A stretch of DNA of 64,000 nucleotides from Pedobacter schmidteae (GTDB taxonomy: Bacteria > Bacteroidota > Bacteroidia > Sphingobacteriales > Sphingobacteriaceae): NCBI RefSeq assembly GCF_900564155.1, contig NZ_LS999839.1:989097-1053096 (forward strand), given 5' to 3'. The notes beneath the pieces are model-generated. The model saw only the letters and a program-made list of their open reading frames with translations, did no database searches and was not told the DNA's origin. How positions within the stretch are numbered: the stretch's first letter is position 1; the number at the start of each line of letters is the position of its first letter. Shown here in pieces: positions 26,097 to 34,888 of this stretch. Made by a program: the position numbers and the translations under genes.

Positions 26097-26888
26097 ATGT
26101 TACCATTTATGACACGACTCAACAATAGTCTTCAACCAAAATCTTTACGCGTTGCCGCTGTGAACCGGTTAATTAAAGAGCTGAAACTGCAAAACAAGGA
26201 ATTGGAAGTACAAAACAAAAAGTTGACCGAACAGATGAATGAGGAAAAATTAAGGTTCCAGAAATATATACATCAATTGGTCGGGATTATAATCCCACTG
26301 CCACAGCTCATAGAAAATAGCAGGAATTTTGATTTCAGGTCGGAAAACCTTATCGATATTGCTATCGGTAGGGCTAACTACGCTATTGCATATGGACAGG
26401 ATCACCTGGTAGCGGAGAAATTTGAACGCAATGAAATCCAAGCGATTAAGCTTGAAACTATCAACATTGCAGAATCGCTAAGACTACTTATTAGTGAATT
26501 TAGTCCATATGCAATGTCGATGAATAAAAAAATAAACATTCATGTAAATGAAGATTCCCATTTTCGTGTGGTAACAGACAAAGAGATGCTTGGGGATATT
26601 GTAAACAATCTCCTAAATAATGCAATCGAACATTCTAAGGATGGTCACTGTATAGATATAACAGTAAATCGGCATGAATTTGGGTCAGTAGCGATTGAGA
26701 TCAAAAACAAAGGGCACATCTATGAGGAAACCCTAAAGACTATGTTTGAGCCGTACTTTTCAATGGGCAAAAGAAAAAGTTTTGGCCTTGGCCTCTATGT
26801 TTGTAAACAGTACGCGGAGCTTCTCAATATTAAATTCAATGTATGCAATGATAACGGCCATGTCAAATCCGAATTGATATTTGGCTAG
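26097..26888 (+). CDS. Histidine-kinase-like ATPase without sensor domain
   Basis: 263 residues (an ATG at 26109 is an alternative start). Residues 15-60 form a coiled coil (LIKELKLQNKELEVQNKKLT). A dimerisation-like helix with a possible phospho-His (KYIHQLVG, about 59) follows, but a classical H-box is not evident. The C-terminal HATPase_c domain has the N-box DIVNNLLNNAIEHS, a G1-like INKG segment and the G2 box FGLGLYVCKQYA. No transmembrane or PAS domain and no adjacent response regulator, so input and partner are unknown. It may sense a cytoplasmic signal linked to ICE transfer. Confidence 0.75.
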   Translation: MLPFMTRLNNSLQPKSLRVAAVNRLIKELKLQNKELEVQNKKLTEQMNEEKLRFQKYIHQLVGIIIPLPQLIENSRNFDFRSENLIDIAIGRANYAIAYGQDHLVAEKFERNEIQAIKLETINIAESLRLLISEFSPYAMSMNKKINIHVNEDSHFRVVTDKEMLGDIVNNLLNNAIEHSKDGHCIDITVNRHEFGSVAIEIKNKGHIYEETLKTMFEPYFSMGKRKSFGLGLYVCKQYAELLNIKFNVCNDNGHVKSELIFG

Positions 26889-27222
26889 GTTATTAGACTT
26901 GTAAATTATGCCGCATAATTCTTCGGGATACTACTATGCCTACCCCTACTTTAAAAGAATTAGGTATTGTCATTTTTTTATGAAAAAAACTATCCCTTGA
27001 AAACAATGATGACGTTATTTCTATAACCTATGTGATAAATTCGTCATTATTAATAGTTTTTTATTCTAAGGCCATATTCTTGTGGCCTTTTTTATTTTTT
27101 TCTTTTTATGCAACTTTTTGTTAGCTAAATTGTATTTACATTTTAACGCCCGATCCTTCCTAATTACAACCTGCCGTACTTTTTTGAGTTTTGTTATCAA
27201 TTTAACCCAAATATCAATCCTA
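26889..27222. other. Non-coding gap before the 27223 gene
   Basis: Holds a perfect 7-bp palindrome (AATTATG CCG CATAATT, 26904-26920), an imperfect inverted repeat (AATGATGACG with CGTCATTATT, about 27005-27055) and the terminator at 27068-27089. After the terminator the sequence is T-rich with no coding frame; the longer open frame into the downstream gene starts with an implausible Phe/Leu run. Confidence 0.45.
27068..27089 (+). terminator. Terminator upstream of the 27223 gene
   Basis: AAGGCCA pairs with TGGCCTT around an 8-base loop and is followed by a run of T. It ends plus-strand transcripts from the kinase-like gene. Confidence 0.7.
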
Positions 27223-28407
27223 ATGGAAGAAAACACGAATTACCCCTACCAAATGTTCGCAGAATTGATTAGTTACGATGTCAACCCGGAAAAATTAGAT
27301 TCAGCATTGACCCCAAACCAAGTAACTAATTACTTTAAAACCATCGAAAATGAGAAAATCAATGTAGAGAAAAAAATCAACGAGATCATTTACAAGATCA
27401 AAAAAAAAGACCACGTGAGTTCCACGGTAAAAAAATTACATGATGGGTTAGTCGTACTGATTGACAAAACCTACGTGAATACCACTCATGTCGACGCGGG
27501 AAAAACCAACACACGCGCAGTAAACGAAAAGTTGCTTGAAGTTAAACAAGAGCTGATCTCAAAAATCAAAAATGACTTTCCCCACTACGTTGGAGAAAAT
27601 GTTCGGATACCTGTTACTGAGCTGATCGAAATACGTGATGATTTACAAAGGAAAATACCAGTATTGGAAAAGAAACTTTCGGAAGCTAAAAATGATGAAA
27701 GACTTTGTGAAATTGTTATTAGCATCTTCAAAATTTTTATCAGGAAGATCGATGACAAGGCTCCTATTTATGAAAAGGAACTGAATTACCATTTAAGGGT
27801 TGCAAAGAATATTGAGTTTGACAGCGACTATGTCGCCATTGATGCAACCTGTCCATCCTTGCATGAACTATTGATACATTGGAACCTGAACAGTGTTGGT
27901 TGTGTAAAATATTTTAGTGCGGGTATGCAACAACGCATAGATGCTTTAACTACACTTGAAGGAAAGCTGGAGTTTGTAGAAGCAAACCTGAAAAAATTAC
28001 ATAGCATTCCACAGATAGAAGAACGATATGATGAACGTTACGAAGGCTTTAAAGAACATTTTGATGGCATTTTAGTTCGCGAAAAAGCCCTGCTGGAAAG
28101 GAAAATTGCTGGTTTTAAGCCAATTTCGGAAACTGTAAAAGACAGTTCCAGTAAATTGAAGGTCATGGTCATGATGTCGATAGACCAGATCAGCCTCGTT
28201 TTACGTGCGATGACCATGATAGGCGTGATAAAAGCCAAATCGTTAAGCATAGTCTACAAAATGCTCATGCCATTTCTCTCCACAGAGGCAAAAGAGAACC
28301 TTTCCTGGGTCAGCGCCAAGAACAAAAGCTATACCGGTGAAGAACGCGATAAACGAATTACCATTGAAATCCTGGAAAGCATAAAGCAAGGGGTCGAAGC
28401 CCTATAA
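27223..28407 (+). CDS. Hypothetical ICE protein
   Basis: 394 residues from the ATG at 27223 (MEENTNYPYQ). The frame is open further upstream, but those 47 residues are a low-complexity Phe/Leu run overlapping the terminator. The protein is almost all helical, with coiled-coil segments around 40-70 and 160-200 (VLEKKLSEAKNDERLCEIVI). Residues 285-394 (VMMSIDQISLVLRAMTMIGV) look like a separate helical domain. The general shape recalls RteC-type excision regulators of Bacteroides ICEs, but the sequence does not match well enough to name it. Confidence 0.6.
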   Translation: MEENTNYPYQMFAELISYDVNPEKLDSALTPNQVTNYFKTIENEKINVEKKINEIIYKIKKKDHVSSTVKKLHDGLVVLIDKTYVNTTHVDAGKTNTRAVNEKLLEVKQELISKIKNDFPHYVGENVRIPVTELIEIRDDLQRKIPVLEKKLSEAKNDERLCEIVISIFKIFIRKIDDKAPIYEKELNYHLRVAKNIEFDSDYVAIDATCPSLHELLIHWNLNSVGCVKYFSAGMQQRIDALTTLEGKLEFVEANLKKLHSIPQIEERYDERYEGFKEHFDGILVREKALLERKIAGFKPISETVKDSSSKLKVMVMMSIDQISLVLRAMTMIGVIKAKSLSIVYKMLMPFLSTEAKENLSWVSAKNKSYTGEERDKRITIEILESIKQGVEAL

Positions 28408-28431
28408 CTACTCTTTCAAAAATTATTTTAG

Positions 28432-28457
28432 GCCGTTTCAATTTTTTTTGAAACGGC
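28432..28457 (+). terminator. Strong terminator
   Basis: Perfect 10-bp stem (GCCGTTTCAA / TTGAAACGGC) with an all-T loop followed by TTTTCT, 25 bases past the stop at 28407. Confidence 0.85.
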
Positions 28458-28616
28458 TTTTCTGCGTTTATGGCGGTTTTGAGAAGGGTTCTGCAAGGGT
28501 TCTAAAATAATGGAACTTGAAACGCCTTTGCGCGCAATGTTACTTTGTGATGTAATTGTTGACCACTGTAGTTAATCCTGTGATGGTTGAATTGTTTGGA
28601 CTTTAAAAGGCATTGT

Positions 28617-29012
28617 ATGTTGAGTAACCTAACCTGGGCACAGTTTTTTGCATTTATTGGATGTGCCGCGATGATTTATTATGTATTTGTAATACTTCGT
28701 TATTACCCGCAAGAAATCAAGAAAATCTTCTCCAAGAAAAATACTCCTGTGCAAGATGATGAATACGACTTTATACCTGACGATGAGTTCGACAGGGTTG
28801 AGTTGCTTGCAAGGAAACTGACTATTGGTTTTGCCCGCGTTTCACGCGGCGACATCCTGGCGCATGATATGTTGCAGGAAGAGCTGGCACCATTCAACGA
28901 CATCAAAAGCGACGTGCTTCGATCAGGCATCAATGAAATGGTGGTAAGCGAGATGAAAAAAATTGGCACTGTTACCAGTGAGGGAGAAATCGATACGATG
29001 TGGAGAGGGTAA
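28617..29012 (+). CDS. Single-pass membrane protein preceding the tra operon
   Basis: 131 residues from the ATG at 28617 (MLSNLTWAQFFAFIGCAAMI). One hydrophobic segment at about 7-28, then an acidic cytoplasmic domain (PVQDDEYDFIPDDEFDRVEL) with a helical end. Small membrane proteins of this layout commonly precede DUF4134 in Bacteroidetes transfer operons. The family is not recognised. Two terminator-like hairpins separate it from traE. Confidence 0.6.
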   Translation: MLSNLTWAQFFAFIGCAAMIYYVFVILRYYPQEIKKIFSKKNTPVQDDEYDFIPDDEFDRVELLARKLTIGFARVSRGDILAHDMLQEELAPFNDIKSDVLRSGINEMVVSEMKKIGTVTSEGEIDTMWRG

Positions 29013-29020
29013 CTGGGCCA

Positions 29021-29058
29021 CTATCGACCTTCCCGCAAAAGCGGGAAGGCATCGATAG
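29021..29058 (+). terminator. Long stem-loop after the 28617 gene
   Basis: CTATCGA-CCTTCCCGC pairs with GCGGGAAGG-(CA)TCGATAG around a 4-A loop: 16 pairs with a 2-base bulge. It lies nine bases past the stop codon. There is no long T-run, so readthrough into tra is possible. Confidence 0.65.
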
Positions 29059-29145
29059 TTCATAAGTAAAATCCGCAACTCGCCCTGTTTTTTGGTGCAT
29101 GGTTGATTGGTGGGGACGGGCGGTTGCGGTACTAATTCGAGATGC

Positions 29146-29167
29146 CCCCTGCGCAGTGGCGCAGGGG
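29146..29167 (+). terminator. Terminator/attenuator in the tra leader
   Basis: Perfect 9-bp GC-rich stem (CCCCTGCGC / GCGCAGGGG), 4-base loop, followed by TTTTT, 34 bases before traE. A full intrinsic terminator in the leader suggests that entry into the tra operon could be controlled by antitermination, as is known for other Bacteroides ICE operons; this is inferred. Confidence 0.75.
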
Positions 29168-29200
29168 TTTTTGTGAGGTTGTTTATTAAAAATGTGATGT

Positions 29201-29539
29201 ATGATAAGGTGTAGAAAGGGTTTTAGAAAAACCTCGATTGTAAAATTTTGCAGTGTAGCGGCGGTAGTGCTGCTATCAATCTGTGTTGAAGCGGCCTTTG
29301 CCCAAGATGGTGCCGCAGGAATTGACGAAGCTGATTCAAAGGTTCGTGAGTATTTCGGTTCCGGCACTAAACTCATGTACGCCGTTGGTGCCGTGTTAGG
29401 TCTGATCGGGGCCGTTAAGGTCTATTCTAAGTGGAACCAGGGCGACCAGGATACTTCGAAAGTTGCAGCGGCATGGTTTGGCTCCTGCATTTTCCTGGTG
29501 ATAGTTACCACGGTGATCAAAGCATTCTTTGCGGTTTAA
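29201..29539 (+). CDS. traE: TraE (DUF4134), VirB2-like pilin subunit
   Basis: 112 residues with an N-terminal signal (about 15-36, VKFCSVAAVVLLSICVEAAFA) and two hydrophobic segments (LMYAVGAVLGLIGAVKVYSK and FGSCIFLVIVTTVIKAFFAV). DUF4134 proteins are the small pilin-like components of the conjugation channel. It is the first recognised gene of the transfer operon, and its order relative to TraF and TraG is conserved. Confidence 0.9.
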   Translation: MIRCRKGFRKTSIVKFCSVAAVVLLSICVEAAFAQDGAAGIDEADSKVREYFGSGTKLMYAVGAVLGLIGAVKVYSKWNQGDQDTSKVAAAWFGSCIFLVIVTTVIKAFFAV

Positions 29540-29550
29540 AAATTGACGTT

Positions 29551-30015
29551 ATGAAATCGAACTTGCGCAAAAGATTGCTGGCCCACATTGAGGCAAACCA
29601 TCCTGAATTGATTTGCAGGCAATCGATAGAATATTCGATCAACGATTATTTGAATGATAAGATACAAATGATCGAACCTTTGATTGCTGGTTACAAGGAC
29701 AATGGGCTTACCCTGACCGAGATCGAGAAATTGTGCTTCAATGAACTGATAAAGGTATTAGGCCCATCCAAAGCGAAATACATTCAATCCCTTTTACAAA
29801 GCGACTTCCACGAAGATTATGACAGGTTTGTTGCTTTGGGTGTATTGAAATACGAGCTTGTGAATATGGTTGAGCTATGCCTGGAAACTTTTGAAGTGTT
29901 CGATTTCAACGACCGTAATAAGGAAGACCATTTTTTAAGGAATGCCGTTATCGCGGTAATTCATGCCTACCTGATTGATTTTACCCGTAAACAAACCGTA
30001 AAAGACACAGAATGA
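29551..30015 (+). CDS. Hypothetical protein in the tra operon
   Basis: 154 residues from the ATG at 29551 (MKSNLRKRLLAHIEANHPEL), 11 bases after traE; the longer upstream frame merely overlaps traE. Soluble and helical; one segment (FNELIKVLGPSKAKYIQSLL) repeats a helix-turn-helix pattern. Its opening NHPEL recalls the DUF1896 family, but the rest does not match convincingly. It was probably inserted in the operon as an accessory gene. Confidence 0.6.
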   Translation: MKSNLRKRLLAHIEANHPELICRQSIEYSINDYLNDKIQMIEPLIAGYKDNGLTLTEIEKLCFNELIKVLGPSKAKYIQSLLQSDFHEDYDRFVALGVLKYELVNMVELCLETFEVFDFNDRNKEDHFLRNAVIAVIHAYLIDFTRKQTVKDTE

Positions 30016-30086
30016 AATGAACGGCCTAATCCTGGGCCGTTCTTTACATTTTGTTCAAATTTAATCATCCCGAAAAAACGTTGTGT

Positions 30087-30764
30087 ATGGAGAATCGTGT
30101 ATTACCATTGGTAAGAATTGAAGACGTTAGTTTTTTTGCTGATGCCTTGAATTTTCAATTTATAGAAAAAGACAACCCGGGAAACCGCTTTAATACAAAG
30201 CTGATGAAGATTTACGATGACCGGTATGAGTTTGCCTTTGACAAGAATACTAAAAATATTTATGCTGGGCCATGGGACGAAGGCTTGCCACGCTCCCATG
30301 TATCCTGGGTGGAGATCAGGCCGTTGCCAGCAATTGACCCCCATGGTATGGATTTAAGACCTGACATAGCTGACAGATGGCAGGAGTATTACACCTCACC
30401 ATTACCAAAAAAAAGTTTTCAGGGTATTGAATTTTATATCGACCCTGAACGCCATTGTTTCAGACAGGTACATAACAGGTGGAACCAGATCGACTTTAAT
30501 AAAATCCTTACTACTGAAAACGCTACCGGTTTTTATTTTGATCGGCTGGATAAAAATGTACCCCTCGCCTCGAAGTTCAATTCACTTGATCCCCCTGAAC
30601 AAAAATATATTCCAAAGCACATTGTATTTGTAAAGTGCCCCTCACTGCTAGAGATTGACCAGCTATGCAAGAATATCAAATACAGGGAAATCCAGCGGCC
30701 AGAAATTTTAGAAAAGAAACAAGTGAGTGCTAAAAAGAGCCGCGGCAGAAATGCCCGGCATTAG
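30087..30764 (+). CDS. Hypothetical tra-operon protein with repeated DPxG units
   Basis: 225 residues from the ATG at 30087 (MENRVLPLVRIEDVSFFADA). Soluble, beta-rich. Two similar units are visible: about 60-97 ending in VEIRPLPAIDPHGMD, and about 125-200 (GIEFYIDPERHCFRQVHNRW ... IPKHIVFVKCPS). The C-terminus is very basic (KKSRGRNARH). The units resemble those of the gene at 31151, so the two are probably distant paralogues. Function unknown. Confidence 0.6.
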   Translation: MENRVLPLVRIEDVSFFADALNFQFIEKDNPGNRFNTKLMKIYDDRYEFAFDKNTKNIYAGPWDEGLPRSHVSWVEIRPLPAIDPHGMDLRPDIADRWQEYYTSPLPKKSFQGIEFYIDPERHCFRQVHNRWNQIDFNKILTTENATGFYFDRLDKNVPLASKFNSLDPPEQKYIPKHIVFVKCPSLLEIDQLCKNIKYREIQRPEILEKKQVSAKKSRGRNARH

Positions 30765-30796
30765 TTGCCATGTAGTAGAACCAAAATAAATATATA

Positions 30797-31123
30797 ATGG
30801 AAAACAGTGTTTACCAGATCAACAAAGGAATTAACCGCGCCATAGAGTTCAAAGGGTTAAAAGCGCAATACATATGGTACCTGGGTGGCGGCATAGTGGT
30901 GTTAATGATCATTTACGCCATTATGTATTTTATCGGCGTAAATACTTACATCAGCATTTTAGTGATCCTGGTCGTGGGTGCATTCTTGCTAATGAAAATT
31001 TACGCCATGAGTTCCAAATATGGCGAGTTTGGTCTGACCAAAGCCATTGCCTCGAAATCCCTACCCAAAGTGGTTAAAACTAACAGCCGGGCCATTTTTA
31101 TAGAGCTGGGCAAAGAAAAATAG
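30797..31123 (+). CDS. traF: TraF (DUF4133), VirB3-like
   Basis: 108 residues with the DUF4133 layout: INKGINRAIEFKGLKAQYIW, then two adjacent hydrophobic segments (about 28-47 and 50-68), then a cytoplasmic YGEFGLTKAIASKSLPK tail. It is an inner-membrane component that works with the VirB4-like ATPase. The 33-base gap from the previous gene fits co-transcription. Confidence 0.9.
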   Translation: MENSVYQINKGINRAIEFKGLKAQYIWYLGGGIVVLMIIYAIMYFIGVNTYISILVILVVGAFLLMKIYAMSSKYGEFGLTKAIASKSLPKVVKTNSRAIFIELGKEK

Positions 31124-31150
31124 AAAATGTGCAATGATAAGGACTGAAAG

Positions 31151-32281
31151 ATGAAAAAGAACATTTTGCAATTGGGTCATAAATTTTATGAGCTTGACCG
31201 TGAAAAAGCAACGCTGGCGGAATTTGGTAACCCGGCCAATCACCTTGCCCTTGCGGAATTAAAACCAGACGGGCCAGGCTATGTATATGTAGATTATGAT
31301 CCTGGAAGGAAAAGGATTGAGCCAGCAGAATCGCCAGAGATCACAGATGATTCAAAAACAAGGATAATTATCCCCTACGTCACGCTACAGGAAGGCTTTG
31401 AGAACGATCAAAAACTAATTGATTTATTTAATACAACGTCCAAGTTAAATAACTGGAACCTTGCTTTTATCAGCAATGATTACTACAACCGGTTAAATGG
31501 CGAATTGCCTGTTGTTGATGTACACGGGGAACCGTTCAAAGTAAATACAGACTACCTATTATTAGCGGATGATTACGGCCGGGAGATTAACATCAGGGGC
31601 GTAGCCGCCGAAGACGGCCGATATCATATAGATGTTTATCTTGGCGATGAGCTGAACCCTGAACCTGTTCGGGCATCTGTACCACAATTTGTAAAGACCG
31701 ATCCCGTAGGCATCTGTCAAAAATATGAAATGAACTGGAATGAGCTGCCTGAAAGGGATTCAGACTTGCGCTCGAATCCCCAAAATTTGGAACTAAGAGC
31801 GGAAGGGAAACTTCCTACACTTGGAATTGGAAACGATGTTTTTATTGTTGATGTCAATAACGATGAACTTAGGTACAAGGACTTGCCAATCACAATTGCG
31901 AACCTGGAGAACCTTCCACTTGACGAAAACGGTTGGAATCATCAAATCTACTACAATGAAAAAACTAAGGAGCCTGTAGAGATTTCCGAAGATACTACCG
32001 AATTGCCAAAAGACGTGGTGATGGTTACTTTCCCGCAATCGATGGCCCTTGATCCATATGGTTACGAGCAACTAAACGAGATGCATGGGCATGACCTGAA
32101 TTACTACAACAAATTTTACCCTATCCGCTCCCATACCATGGCACAAATTACGCGTATTGAAGATTCCCCTTTAAAAGAGCTGGTCGAAAGAAACCTCAAG
32201 GCACGGGAGCAGCATAAAAACGCCGACAATAAACAGCGTCATACCAACGAGCGGAAAAAAAAACGTGGCTTAGGCCATTAA
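31151..32281 (+). CDS. Hypothetical tra-operon protein, repeat units shared with the 30087 gene
   Basis: 376 residues, soluble, acidic, with a basic tail (NERKKKRGLGH). Repeated units end in similar phrases: VRASVPQFVKTDPVGICQKY near 180-195 and VVMVTFPQSMALDPYGYEQL near 290-310. These resemble VEIRPLPAIDPHGMD of the neighbouring gene at 30087. The N-terminal part (LGHKFYELDREKATLAEFGN) may be a divergent unit. Its position between traF and traG is not part of the core conjugation set I know. Function unknown. Confidence 0.6.
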   Translation: MKKNILQLGHKFYELDREKATLAEFGNPANHLALAELKPDGPGYVYVDYDPGRKRIEPAESPEITDDSKTRIIIPYVTLQEGFENDQKLIDLFNTTSKLNNWNLAFISNDYYNRLNGELPVVDVHGEPFKVNTDYLLLADDYGREINIRGVAAEDGRYHIDVYLGDELNPEPVRASVPQFVKTDPVGICQKYEMNWNELPERDSDLRSNPQNLELRAEGKLPTLGIGNDVFIVDVNNDELRYKDLPITIANLENLPLDENGWNHQIYYNEKTKEPVEISEDTTELPKDVVMVTFPQSMALDPYGYEQLNEMHGHDLNYYNKFYPIRSHTMAQITRIEDSPLKELVERNLKAREQHKNADNKQRHTNERKKKRGLGH

Positions 32282-32319
32282 TGGAAAAAGAACTGAATAA
32301 AAAAACATGAGATCGGGTT

Positions 32320-32367
32320 GATAGCAGTGCTATCGCAGGTTTAAGAGGTAGCACTAGGATGTAGTGC
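32320..32367 (+). promoter_or_regulatory. Two small hairpins in the traG leader
   Basis: GATAGC/GCTATC (32320-32334, 3-base loop) and GCACTA/TAGTGC (32351-32367, 5-base loop) sit between the 31151 gene and traG. No T-run, so they could regulate translation or RNA stability. Confidence 0.4.
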
Positions 32368-32398
32368 CAATTTTTTGTGAGTTTGAAAATTGTGATGT

Positions 32399-34861
32399 AT
32401 GGAAAAAAAATTTGCCGACGTGTGGCCTATAATGGCCGTCGAGCATGATTGCATAGTGAGTAAGAAGGGTGACATTACCGTTGCCTACAGTGTACAATTA
32501 CCGGAAATTTTCTCGTTATCGAATCATGACTACGAGAGTTTCCACCAGGCTTGGATCAAAGCGATCAAGACACTACCCAAGTTCTGTGTTTTTCACAAGC
32601 AGGATCGTTTTTTAAACAAGAATTTCCGGGGCGATGTAGAAAAAGAAAGCTCGGTACTTTCTTTTGCCAGTAACCGGCATTTCAATGAGCGCCCATTCTT
32701 AGAGCATAAGTGCTGGGTATTTATTACTAAAAAGCCTGCTGGCAGGAAAACCTCCAGCAGCTTGTTTTCTACGCTTATCCGCAACACGATTGTTCCGGGT
32801 GAGCTGCTTAAACCCCAATTCCTACAAGACTTCCTGGACTGCTGCGGGCAGTTCAAAAGGATACTAGAAGACACCGGGTTAATTGAATTAACCCGTTTAA
32901 CGCAGGAACAGATCGTAAGTACCGCGCGCAGCGCAGGTATACTGGAACAGTACTGTTTCCTATCGGAAACAGCCGATGAGTTCCAGATCAAGGACATCCA
33001 GTTTAAGGATGGCATTACCGTTGGCAACCAGCGTTGCCAACTTTTTACATTAGGTGATGCCGCCGACCTGCCCGCGCTCTGCGGCAGTCGAATGAATTTT
33101 GACCGGTACTCAACTGACAAAACAAAATTCTCTGTTGGCTTTTCTTCTACCCTCGGCCAGCTTCTCCCGTTAAATCATATTTACAACCAGTACATCTTCA
33201 TTGAAGATGCGGCCAAGACTTTGCAACGGCTGGAAAGCAAAAGATTGCGACTGCAATCGCTTTCGGCCTATTCCCGCGAGAACCTGATCTCGCGGGATGC
33301 GACGAACGATTTTTTAAATGAAGCGATCTCCGAACAGCGTTTACCTGTTCGGGCGCATTTCAATATCCTCGCCTGGAGTGACAACGAAAGCGAGTTTAAG
33401 GAAATCAAAAGCGCTGTAAGCAGCGGCCTGGCGCAGATGGACGCAGTTTCAAAGGTTGAAACCGCATCGGCCCCACAAATATTTTGGGCCGGACTACCGG
33501 GAAATGCGGCGGATTTTCCGGTTGAAGATACTTTCGACACGTTTGCGGAGCAAGCGTGCTGCTTTCTGAACCTGGAAAGCAGTTGCGAGGATAACATCAG
33601 CCCTTTTGGTATCCGCCTGGGTGATAGGCTTACCGGGAAGCCCCTGCACGTTGATATTTCGGACTGGCCTTATAAAAAAGGCATTGTCCAAAACTTCAAC
33701 AAGTTCATTTTAGGGCCGTCGGGCAGTGGTAAATCTTTTTTCACCAACCACATGGTTCGTAGTTACTACGAGCAGGGCACCCACATCGTACTTGTCGATG
33801 TGGGCCATAGCTACAAAGGGCTATGCGATATGGTCAATGGGTATTACTTCACCTATAGTGAAGAAACCCCAATCAAGTTCAATCCATTTTTTATTGGCGA
33901 GGGTGATTCACTCGATACCGAAAAAAAGGAATCGATCAAAACCCTGCTCCTTGCGCTATGGAAAAAGGATGACGAGGAATACAGACGTGCGGAATATGTG
34001 GCATTGTCAAATGCCATCCAGTTGTATTATGACAAGCTGGAGAAACACCCGGAAATCTTCCCAGGCTTTAATTCCTTCTATGAATTTCTAAAGCATGATT
34101 TCGTTGCCATACTTGCAGAAGACAAGGTTAAAGACCATCACTTTGATATTGACAACTTCCTTTATGTTCTAAGGCCCTATTACCAAGGCGGGGAGTTCGA
34201 TTTCCTGCTTAATGCAAAGGAAAACCTGAACCTGCTACAAGAGCGGTTCATTGTCTTTGAGCTGGATTCAATCACCGGGCACCCAACGTTGATGCCTGTC
34301 GTAACGATCATCATCATGGAAGTTTTCATCAACAAGATGCGAAAACTCCGTGGTGTACGAAAGATGATCCTAATCGAAGAGGCTTGGAAAGCCCTGATGA
34401 AAGAGGGTTTTGCGGAGTACATCAAATACCTGTTTAAGACCGTTCGTAAATTTTTTGGTGAGGCCATTGTAGTTACCCAAGAGGTCGATGACCTTTTAGC
34501 TTCACCGATTGTAAAGCAGGCGATCATTAATAACAGTGATTGTAAAATTATGCTCGATCAATCGAAATACCAAAACAAGTTCGATCAGATCCAGGAGTTT
34601 TTGGGCCTAACTGAAAAAGAGAAAGCGCTTGTACTGTCACTGAACAAGTCCAATGATCCAAAATTAAAATACAAAGAGGTATTCATTTCGTTGGGCGGTA
34701 CCTATTCCCGTGTTTACCGTACCGAGGTTTCACTTGAGGAATACCTCGCCTATACTACCGACCAACGTGAAAAAGTGATGGTTCAGGATTACTCGCAAAG
34801 GTACGGCAGTATTGATCTTGGGATCAAGGTGCTTGCCAGCGAGTTACGAAGCAGAAAATAA
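32399..34861 (+). CDS. traG: TraG, VirB4-like conjugation ATPase
   Basis: 820 residues. Cytoplasmic ATPase that powers channel assembly and pilus subunit extraction. Walker A GPSGSGKSFF is near 440-449, Walker B MILIEEAWKAL near 657-667, followed by ARF-like VVTQEVDDLLASPIVKQAII. The N-terminal 400 residues form the usual VirB4 N-domain (opening FADVWPIMAVEHDCIVSKKG). It matches the Bacteroidetes TraG family in length and in position after traF. Confidence 0.92.
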   Translation: MEKKFADVWPIMAVEHDCIVSKKGDITVAYSVQLPEIFSLSNHDYESFHQAWIKAIKTLPKFCVFHKQDRFLNKNFRGDVEKESSVLSFASNRHFNERPFLEHKCWVFITKKPAGRKTSSSLFSTLIRNTIVPGELLKPQFLQDFLDCCGQFKRILEDTGLIELTRLTQEQIVSTARSAGILEQYCFLSETADEFQIKDIQFKDGITVGNQRCQLFTLGDAADLPALCGSRMNFDRYSTDKTKFSVGFSSTLGQLLPLNHIYNQYIFIEDAAKTLQRLESKRLRLQSLSAYSRENLISRDATNDFLNEAISEQRLPVRAHFNILAWSDNESEFKEIKSAVSSGLAQMDAVSKVETASAPQIFWAGLPGNAADFPVEDTFDTFAEQACCFLNLESSCEDNISPFGIRLGDRLTGKPLHVDISDWPYKKGIVQNFNKFILGPSGSGKSFFTNHMVRSYYEQGTHIVLVDVGHSYKGLCDMVNGYYFTYSEETPIKFNPFFIGEGDSLDTEKKESIKTLLLALWKKDDEEYRRAEYVALSNAIQLYYDKLEKHPEIFPGFNSFYEFLKHDFVAILAEDKVKDHHFDIDNFLYVLRPYYQGGEFDFLLNAKENLNLLQERFIVFELDSITGHPTLMPVVTIIIMEVFINKMRKLRGVRKMILIEEAWKALMKEGFAEYIKYLFKTVRKFFGEAIVVTQEVDDLLASPIVKQAIINNSDCKIMLDQSKYQNKFDQIQEFLGLTEKEKALVLSLNKSNDPKLKYKEVFISLGGTYSRVYRTEVSLEEYLAYTTDQREKVMVQDYSQRYGSIDLGIKVLASELRSRK

Positions 34862-34888
34862 ACAAAATGCAAAATAGAACAGTGAGTT

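Noticed and set aside
27082..27222. N-terminal extension of the 27223 gene
   Set aside because: The 47 extra residues are low-complexity Phe/Leu and overlap a terminator; the ATG at 27223 is better.
29431..29550. N-terminal extension of the 29551 gene
   Set aside because: Overlaps traE out of frame; the peptide does not resemble a real domain.
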